From contig NC_090706.1 of NCBI RefSeq assembly GCF_040954835.1, positions 40,867,148 to 40,931,147 of the forward strand: 64,000 nucleotides of DNA, in the 5' to 3' direction. Below the pieces are notes generated by a model. It was not told the origin of the DNA, searched no databases, and worked only from the letters and a program-made list of their open reading frames with translations. Each line of letters starts with the position of its first letter. The first letter of the stretch is position 1. Below, in pieces: positions 50,301 to 59,300 of the stretch. This DNA comes from Lepisosteus oculatus. Its lineage: Eukaryota; Chordata; Actinopteri; Semionotiformes; Lepisosteidae. The position numbers and the translations under genes are program-made.

Positions 50301-53300
50301 CTTGAAATCCGAGTGTCTCAAGTACCTCTGTAGCAAAAAAAATAGTACTTAGGTGCTCTCAGAAATTTGCATGCCGCAGTAGTGCTGTTGGGGAGATATA
50401 CAGTGAAAGTAACTGTTGCCTGTAAGCAAGATAAAAGGCGTTAGATTCCTTTTTTTTGTCTCGCTATAATTTTAAGATGAAAGCAGCTACAGTCCAGATG
50501 ATCCGGTCCTATGTGTCCCTGGGTCATCTCAAACTTCATTACGGGAAGGTGGGGGGTCCAAATCGTGCTCCGAGGCCCCATGTTGTGTTGTCTCTGCAGG
50601 AACCAAGCAGCGGTGGGTTCCTCTTCAGATAGAAGTGAAGTCCGAGGGGCCCAGGGAGCGTTCTGCTTCGAGGAACAACAGCCGGCAGAACGAGCCCAGC
50701 CGCCTCCCGTCCAGCCGGAGTGACCTCAGAGGTGAGCTGCACTGGCTGTGGGGGCTGTTCTGAGTTCAAACCTCGAGGAGACCTTCAAGGCACAGGGTCG
50801 TGCACGTTCATAAAGGGTGGAGAGTCTGAGAGCTTTGTGTGGTACTGCTCTCCAGCCTTTCTCGCCAGGAAAAGCTGCAGGTTTGACAGCGCGGTCTTCT
50901 CCTTGGTAATGGTTCAACAGATGGAAATTATTTTTCACGGCGCGCGCGTCTGTGTGTTTGTGTTGGACTGGCGTCCTGCCCAGGGTGTACCCCGCCTTGC
51001 GCCCGGTGCTTTCTGGGCTGGGCTCCCCTCGGTGCTGTCCTGGATGAAGGGGTTCGAAAAGGGGTGGGTGGCTACTCTGCAGGGCAGCGTGGGTGTCCTC
51101 TTGAACCGCAGCGCTGCGGTTGAGGGTGCCTTGAAAAGCTGGCTCCCCGGGGTGACGTTGAGTGTTGGTAAGATCCCCGCTTCTCCCGGCAGACTGGCAC
51201 AGCACGAAGCACGAGCGAGAGTGGCGGGACGACCACGACGAGGTGTCCAGCGTGAAGAGCGAGGGCGCGCCCTTCCGTGGAGGGTTCAGAGGTCGCGGCC
51301 GTGGCCGAGGAAGAGGCCGGGGTCGTGGGCGGGGCGGCGGCCGAGGTACTTGTTCCGGTCCTGGAGTTTCCTAAAAGATGCCGTCATCTCGGCCTGGGAG
51401 TAAAGTTATGGCACTGGCTGCTCCTCCTGTCCCGTTCGGATGTGTGCGCGGCTCGGTTCCTGACACCGCCGCTCCAGCCTCCTCGTGAGAGTCCGGTCAC
51501 AGCTAGGACCCGGAAGGAGGTTGATTGCTGTTGACGTGGCTTTTGCCCATCCATTTGTGCAACAACGCACCCTCGTCATTCAGGGGAAACAGCAGCATTA
51601 AGGAGCAGCTTAAGTATCATGAAACTGTGCTCTTAATGCGCAGCAATATTTGGAGGCTTGTAGGATCAGTTCCTAAGGATCTGAGCCTTTTTGCATGTAC
51701 GTTCTTTACAGTTCATTGTTCTTTTTTCATTGCAAAAGCGCTTTCCTGCTGTAGTGGTTCACTAATTGCACAGCAGTGATTATTTGTGAATGTTCTCCAT
51801 CGTCGTAGGTGACAGCAGCTTGTGGAGGATCTCGTGTAACTGTAAAACCTGATTCCTCTGGATGCGCACTCTCCTTCAGCCTCTGTTCTGGGTGACTGGT
51901 AGATCTGGCTAGTGTGAATCCCTTCACCCTTTTTTTCCCCTGTGCTCCTGTTCTTTGCAAAAAAAATTCAGATCCGTGGGAAGTGGTCGATAATGAGATG
52001 TTTCTGCTTGCAGGTCATTTTGATTACCAGTATGGCTACAAAAACTATGAAGGGAAGGAAGGGCTCTACGGACCGAAGTACAACAGCACTGTGACCTATT
52101 ACTACGACAACATCAGCAGCACGGAGATCTACACTGTGGACCAGGAGCTGCTGAAGGACTACATCAAGCGACAGATGTACGTTGACAGACTGAAAACCAG
52201 TTATAAAGGGTGTCTGTTTTAGATAGAAGCCCACACAGAAGCTGGGTTCCGGTTCGTAGTGGACGTTTCTTAACTCGGAAGTGCATCATGGTCACACAGA
52301 TACCTGTGGAGTCGCCATATTGCCGTGTCTACAAATAAAACGGTGGCAGCGATCACCGGGACTCTCGTGCAGTGCTACGCGCTGCAGGGCTCTGGGTTCC
52401 ATTCCTGCCCTGCAGTGCTGTCTGCGTGCTGTCTGAATGTTCTCCCCGTGTTTGCGTCGGTCTCCTCCATGCACTCCAGTTTCCTCCCACAGTCCAGAAA
52501 ACGTTTGGAGCTTAATGGGTGTTCCTGGAAGCGGGCTGTGTGTCCGAGTGTTGGTGGATGCGGTGGGTGTAACTGTTGCTCTGTCCCTCCCCCCCAGCGA
52601 ATACTACTTCAGCGTTGACAACCTGGAGAGGGACTTCTTCCTGCGCAGGAAGATGGATCAGGAGGGCTTCCTGCCCATCCAGCTGATCGCGAGCTTCCGC
52701 CGTGTCCAGGCCTTGACGACGGACATCGGCCTCATTGTGGAGGTCAGCGATCAGCGAGGCTGCAGACGGGGGGGGGTCTCCCCTCGCATCCTCACATCCT
52801 CGCCGACGTAGCGGAGTGGCCACTCGAGCAGTAGATGCAGTTATTCTCCATGTGTATATTTACACACGTTCCCGTGTTTTGTATTTGTAGAGGGCTGCAC
52901 GTATCCGAGTATAAAGTTCTCCTGCATGTGCGACTGCTGTGAAGATGATTTTCACGTCTAGCGAACTCTGCTTTCCTCCCCCAGGCTTTGAAAGACAGCA
53001 AAGAGGTGGAGATCGTGGACCTGAAGATCCGGCGCAGAGAGCAGCCGGAGAAGTGGCCGCTGCCTGGTTTCTGTGCCCCGGACTACAGCCAGACGGACTT
53101 CTCCCAGCTCATTAACTGCCCCGAGTTCGTGCCAAGGCAGGCCTGTGAGAAACAGACAGGTGAGCTCCTCGTACTGGACACCGCGTGCCTGTCGCTCCCA
53201 GCCAGCGGCCCTGAGGCTGGCGATAAACATTCCAGCCTTGAACCTTATTAAATGTTTATTAAGTGTTTGTTGCCTCGTGCTGGTAATGAAATATGACCTC

Positions 53301-56300
53301 TGATGGCGAGGAGGCTCTTTCGTTGGCAGGAAATCTAGATCATATTGCTTTGTGCTTAAATAAGATAAGTCGAATCAGTTTTTAAAAAAGACTCTTAGGT
53401 TTCACCCTTTAATATTAGTCACTTCACCTCTGCAGAAGTAACTAGAACATTTGTTGTTGAAAAGGGTTAGGATAAGTGTTTAAGAATGAATATTAGCGAT
53501 TACCCACTCAACACTCAGCTATCGTTTTGCCGGAAGTTTTAATTTATGAATTGTTAAAGTTTTTCATAAGTCTTAATATGTGTTTTATCTAAAACTTTAT
53601 ATTTTCATTCTCCAGTAGCTATTCAGAATAGGATATACTGTCCTACCTGTCTGCCTCACCTATGAATGCCAGTATAACTCCATATGGAGGCTTCTTAACG
53701 AGTGGTGGTTTGGTAATGGCACTCTTGCTCATGGGAATGCTGTCTGATTGGCAGAGTCTGCTCCAGGGTCTCCGAGAGCGTCCACCCCGGTGCAGTGCAA
53801 AAGCGAGGACGTGAGCAACCTCAAGACGATGCCCAAGGGGCTGTCGGCCAGCCTGCCGGACCTCGACTCGGAAGCCTGGATCGAAGTGAAGAAGAGGCCG
53901 AGAGCGTCGCCGGCCCGACCGAAGGTGACGGCCTCCTTCAGGCTCGGTGCTCCCGGCAGGCCCTAGCGCGGGAAAGACTGGCGGTTTTTCTTGATGCCCG
54001 GTTCCGTTCTACCGCAGGGGCCGTTTTATAGTCCCTTTTTGGAAAGAAATGCCTGTCTTCCTCTTGTCCGCCAGAGTCTTGTGACAGGCCCTCTGTAGTG
54101 AAGTTAGCCATTGCAGAGTTAAGATGGCATAGAAAGTGACATTCTGAACACTTTTGTCATTCTCCTTCTGTCATTGTTTGTGGTTGATGGAGGATATTCA
54201 GGTCTTAAACATGAATGATACATCTTTGGGAAAGGGATACGGGTTTGTAGTTACATGATACAGCTGTCGGTGGGATACCCATGTGCTTTCAGACATGTGC
54301 CTGTGGGGCAGTTTCAGCTGTGTCCTTGCCCATTGCTGTGGTGTTAAATACTGGCGTTATTGCTCCGGGTGTGCTGGGAACAGGCTGTTTTCCCAGGAGC
54401 TCTGCTCCACTGACTCGTGGCGTCTGTTCCAGAAAGCGGAGGAGTCCAGGTCTCCGGTGCAGCAGGGCCGCGAGGAGCCGGACGAGCCGGAGGAGCTGGA
54501 CTTCATGTTCGACGAGGAGATGGAGCAGATCGACGGGCGCCGGAACACCTTCACCGACTGGTCCGACGAGGACTCGGACGGCGAGATCGACGACCACGAC
54601 GTCAACAAGATCCTCATCGTCACGCAGACGCCCCCCTACCTCCGCAAGCACCCCGGGGGTGACCGCACGGGCAACCACACCTCTCGCGCCAAGCTCACCT
54701 CCGAGCTGGTCAAAGTCATCAACGACGGCCTCTACTACTACGAGCAGGACCTGTGGGAGGACACCCACGAGCCCGAGTACGCCACCATCAAGGTGAGCCG
54801 CCCAGCGCGACCGCAGTCGCTGTTCACCCATGTCACTGGACCGCTCCCGTCTAGAGCTGCGCTGTCTGTTAATCGCATGGGTAGACTGTTTCAGCTTATT
54901 TTTTATGCATTATTGCATTCCTACAGCAAAGTATCATGGGTACAAGGCCACTACAGCACTAGAGGGCCACGGTACAGCTAAGGATCGTGGGTACAAGGCC
55001 AGTAGAACACTAGAAGGCCACTGTACAGCAGAGGATCTTGGGTACAAGGCCAGTGTACAGCAGAGGATCTTGGGTACAAGGCCACTGGAACACTAGAGAG
55101 CTGTCGTTCAGCAAAGGAACATGGGTTGAAGGTGACACGTTCTATTATGAGGTCAAAATTCATTAAAGGATTACAGATATGAGAAATCAAGTGTTTTTGT
55201 ACATGTTCTAATAATGGCTGATCATTTATTGGTTAATATGCCAAAAGACCTGTTCATAAGCTCAGCAAATATTGATGAGATTCACGGGTTTTACTTCACA
55301 CTCTATGATGTGGACAGTTTGAATGGCATTGACATGGTTTAAGTAAAACTGCTGGAATTACCAAGTTTTTGTTCTCAAAGTTTCCAGCCTCGTGGCTGGG
55401 TTTGTTTAAGGCTAGTTGAAATCTGTGCTCGTAATGTACGCCAGGTTGTTTCTGGATGAGCCAGGACGTTTGAATGGTCTTCAGCAGGAGTTTTTCCAGT
55501 GCTCCCATTGTGAGCTGGGTCCTTTGTACCTCTCACTCACGTGCTGTGTCCAGTGACGTCTGCACTGTTTATAAACAGTCTGCGGGGCTCCGGCCTGCTT
55601 TTTTACCGCCAGGTCTGGGGAGGAGAAATGGCTCTTCCTGGAGCAGAGAGCATGTTTTTCACCAACACTGACAATGTGAGCTACTTCTGAGTTATACAGA
55701 TTCTGAACTCTGAACAAGGGGGGCTGCTTTGCTCTAAAAGATATGAAATGTCAGGTTGTTGGTTTGGAAATGTTAAAATAGAAGTGAAATGTATCCTACC
55801 GTTCTGCACAGTTGGTATAGCCTGGGCACGTCAGCTTGGCATGTTTAAGTTCCAGATTCTTCATGGTAATTTTTAATATTTAGATACATCACGATGGGTG
55901 AAACAGTTGAGACTTTCTGTACACAGATCAAAATCGGTGCTGGCTCTCGGTTCTTAAAAAAAAGTGTAAAATGCAAGGTGCAGACAGTGCATCAAGACAA
56001 TATACAAACAAACCGCAGACAATTTACAAGTAAACTGTTGGAATGTAAACAATGCAGACATGTAAGCAATGACAGATGTGCAATAAATACAATTATAATG
56101 AGATGGTGTAAGTTATGGTCCTCTTGTGTCACTGCCGTTGCAGCAAGAAGTCGAGAACTTCAAGAAGGTTCACCTCATCAGCAGGGAGCAGTTTGACAAC
56201 CTGACCCCTGAGCCCCCTGTGGACCCCAACCAGGAGGTGCCTCCGGGGCCCCCCCCACCGCAGCAGAGTGAGTGAGCAGCCGCCGGCCTGCGCCACGGGC

Positions 56301-59300
56301 GCCCCGCGGCGGGATGGCCGGCCGGTCCCTCACACCCTCCCCTCCCGTTTCAGTCCCCACAGACGCGCTGGCGAACAAGCTCTTCGGCGCCCCGGAGCCC
56401 TCTGCCATCGCCCGCTCTCTGCCGACGACGGTGCCCGACTCGCCCAATTACCGCAACGCCCGGACGCCGCGCACGCCCCGCACGCCGCGCCTGAAGGACC
56501 CCACGCAGACGCCGCGCTTCTACCCGGTGGTGAAGGAGGGCCGGCCCGTGGACGCCAAGGTGAGCGAGGGTTCGGGGAACTCGGAGGCGCCGGTTAACGG
56601 CGTAGCTCAACGCTTCTTTTCCGCCGCTTGTTTTACCTCGCGAGACCGTGAAGTAAAGTGGTGGGCGGTCGCTATGAGTGCGCGGTAGATGTCTGCAGCG
56701 GTGGTCTGCTAGCACACCCGAGCGCAGGCCCGCTGTGTGGGAAGCATCCTGCTTTAAGATCTAAAAGCACGGCGCCGGTCGGAGTGAAGAGAGGTCCGTG
56801 TCCGCCCTGCACCTCGGCCCAAATGCGTCTACAAAGCCGTGTCTGTTTGCGCTGCCTGTAACGCGAGCCGGTCTTGCCCCGCAGACCCCCCGCAAGAGGA
56901 AGACCCGGCACAGCTCCAACCCGCCGATGGAGTGCCACGTGGGCTGGGTGATGGACTCCAGGGAGCACCGGCCGCGCACGGCCTCCGTCAGGTAGGGGGC
57001 GCTGCCAGTCCGCCTGCCCACGAGCCCTTGCAGAGGAGCGCGATGGCGGGGCACCAGGAAGTGGGTTGTGTGTCAGCTCTTCGTATTCGGAGCTGTTGTG
57101 AGTTGTGACGCCCCTCTCGTTGATGTGGGCAATGAGACACCTGTGCTGTGGCCGGTGGTGCCTTATAGAGTAGAAGCTGTTCTTACTGCAGTGCCTCTCG
57201 TGGTCCAGGGGCAGCATGCTGGCCAGGCTTTCAGCTCTGCTCCAGGTCCCTGAGAAGAGGCCGGGTGCCGGGGGAGTTCTGTCTGTAGGGGTGATAAAAC
57301 ACAGACCGTTCCCGCAGGTTTCGTCTCGTTGAGGTTTTGTTTTCCTCCCCAGCTCGAACGCTAGTCCTTCCGAAGGCACGCCTGCCCTGGGAAACTACGG
57401 CTGCACCCCACAGTCTCTCCCCAAATTTCAGCACCCGTCTCACGAGCTGCTGAAGGAGAACGGCTTCACGCAACACGTCTACCACAAGTACCGCAGGCGC
57501 TGTCTCAACGGTAGGCAAGAACCGGGGGCTTTTTCTTAAGATGGCTACAGAACTGCTTCTTCTTCTTGTGTCTTTTGGTCTGGGTTTCACTGTTCGCTTT
57601 GAAGAAATCCGCTGACTTTGTTAGTTCCTCATAGGATGCTAAATCAGGTCAGGTCATAATGTCTTTTCAAAAATAACAAGGTTCAGTTCCTTCAGCCTGT
57701 CAGTGTGGGACACTCCCTCTAGACTGAAGAGACTCAGTTCCTTCAGCCTGTCAGTGTGGGACACTCCCTCTAGACTGAAGAGACTCAGTTCCTTCAGCCT
57801 CTCAGTGTGGGACTGGCTTAACCCAGTGCTGACTGCAGCCTCTTTGAGATGCGGTGGGATGCAGGTGATGGGGTGACAGAGGCCCAGGTGCGTCCGTGAT
57901 GCAGCCTTGGGCTTCTCCTCTGGGCTGCGCTGGCAACAGTCTATCTAGAAGGATGCGATTGACCGTTGGATAATCATCACCTTGACGTGCAGCCGAAAGC
58001 TTTCTGTCCCCTCCCGTCGACTTCCGCGAGACCCAAGTGCTGTTTTTCGTCTCTCCGCAGAGCGGAAGAGGTTGGGCATCGGCCAGTCGCAGGAGATGAA
58101 CACGCTGTTCCGCTTCTGGTCCTTCTTCCTGCGGGATCACTTCAACCGGAAGATGTACGAGGAGTTCCGGCAGCTCGCCGTGGAGGACGGGAGAGAAGGA
58201 TATCGGTAAACTGAGCTGTGTTCCCTCTATTCCCGGGCTATCGGTCCACAGCCCACAGCCCCCAGTGACCATGAATGAGCGGTTTGATAATAAATGGCAC
58301 TGAGATTACAGAGGTATTAATGTGCTCTGAATTATTAATGTGTGAAAAAAGAAATGGATACGTCACTGCTGTTGAACTCAATCAGCAGTTGTACATTGGC
58401 AGGCTGCTGCAGAGAACGGAGGCGGTGCAGTTCATGTAAGTGTCATGGTTTAAGACACTGCTGTTCAGTGTTTTTGCTCTTGTGATACTGTTGTAACTAG
58501 TGTGCCTGTGCTCCTTGTTTTCTAGGTATGGTCTGGAGTGCCTTTTCAGGTATTACAGCTATGGGTTAGAGAGGAAGTTCAGGCTGGACATATTCAAAGA
58601 CTTCCAGGAGGAAACCGTGAAGGATTACGAAGCCGGTAAGACTTCAGTATTTATGGTTTTTATTTTGCGTCTTAATCTCTATTTGACTGGTTGCATTGTG
58701 ATTCTCTGCAGCCTAAATGTTGAAACTGTTCAGGGTTGTGTGTATGTGCACATTTTCATCCCTGCTTATTAATTACACGATGGCGAGTGTGGTGTAGAAA
58801 GGGTTGTCCTGCCACTCGGCTTGCTTGGTTATTTGGGATGAGAGACCCGTAAGTAGCCATCGGGCTGGACGAATCTTCTTTCCTCATTTAGTGATTTTGT
58901 GAAGGTGAATGAGAGAGCGTGACACTGGGTTGAGATCTGTTAAGAGAACAGCCTTGTTTTTGTGTCGATGGCGCTTATGGTCAGAGGCCGGGTCTAATGC
59001 CAGCTTTGGGGGTCTTGTCTGTTGTCACTACACTGCACCTGGGCAGCGACACCAGAGCCCGTTTCTCAGCTCTGGCCTGCGCGGCACAGTTGTGTGCTAG
59101 CCACCCACGCGTTTCAAAGCGCTGGGAAATCTAACGCCATCTTTGCTGTACGTTTCACAGGGCAGCTGTATGGACTTGAGAAGTTTTGGGCTTTTCTGAA
59201 ATACTCAAAAGCAAAGAACTTGGACATTAACCAGAAACTACAGGAATATTTAAGCAAATTTAAACGTCTTGAGGATTTCAGAGTGGATGTAAGTATTGAA

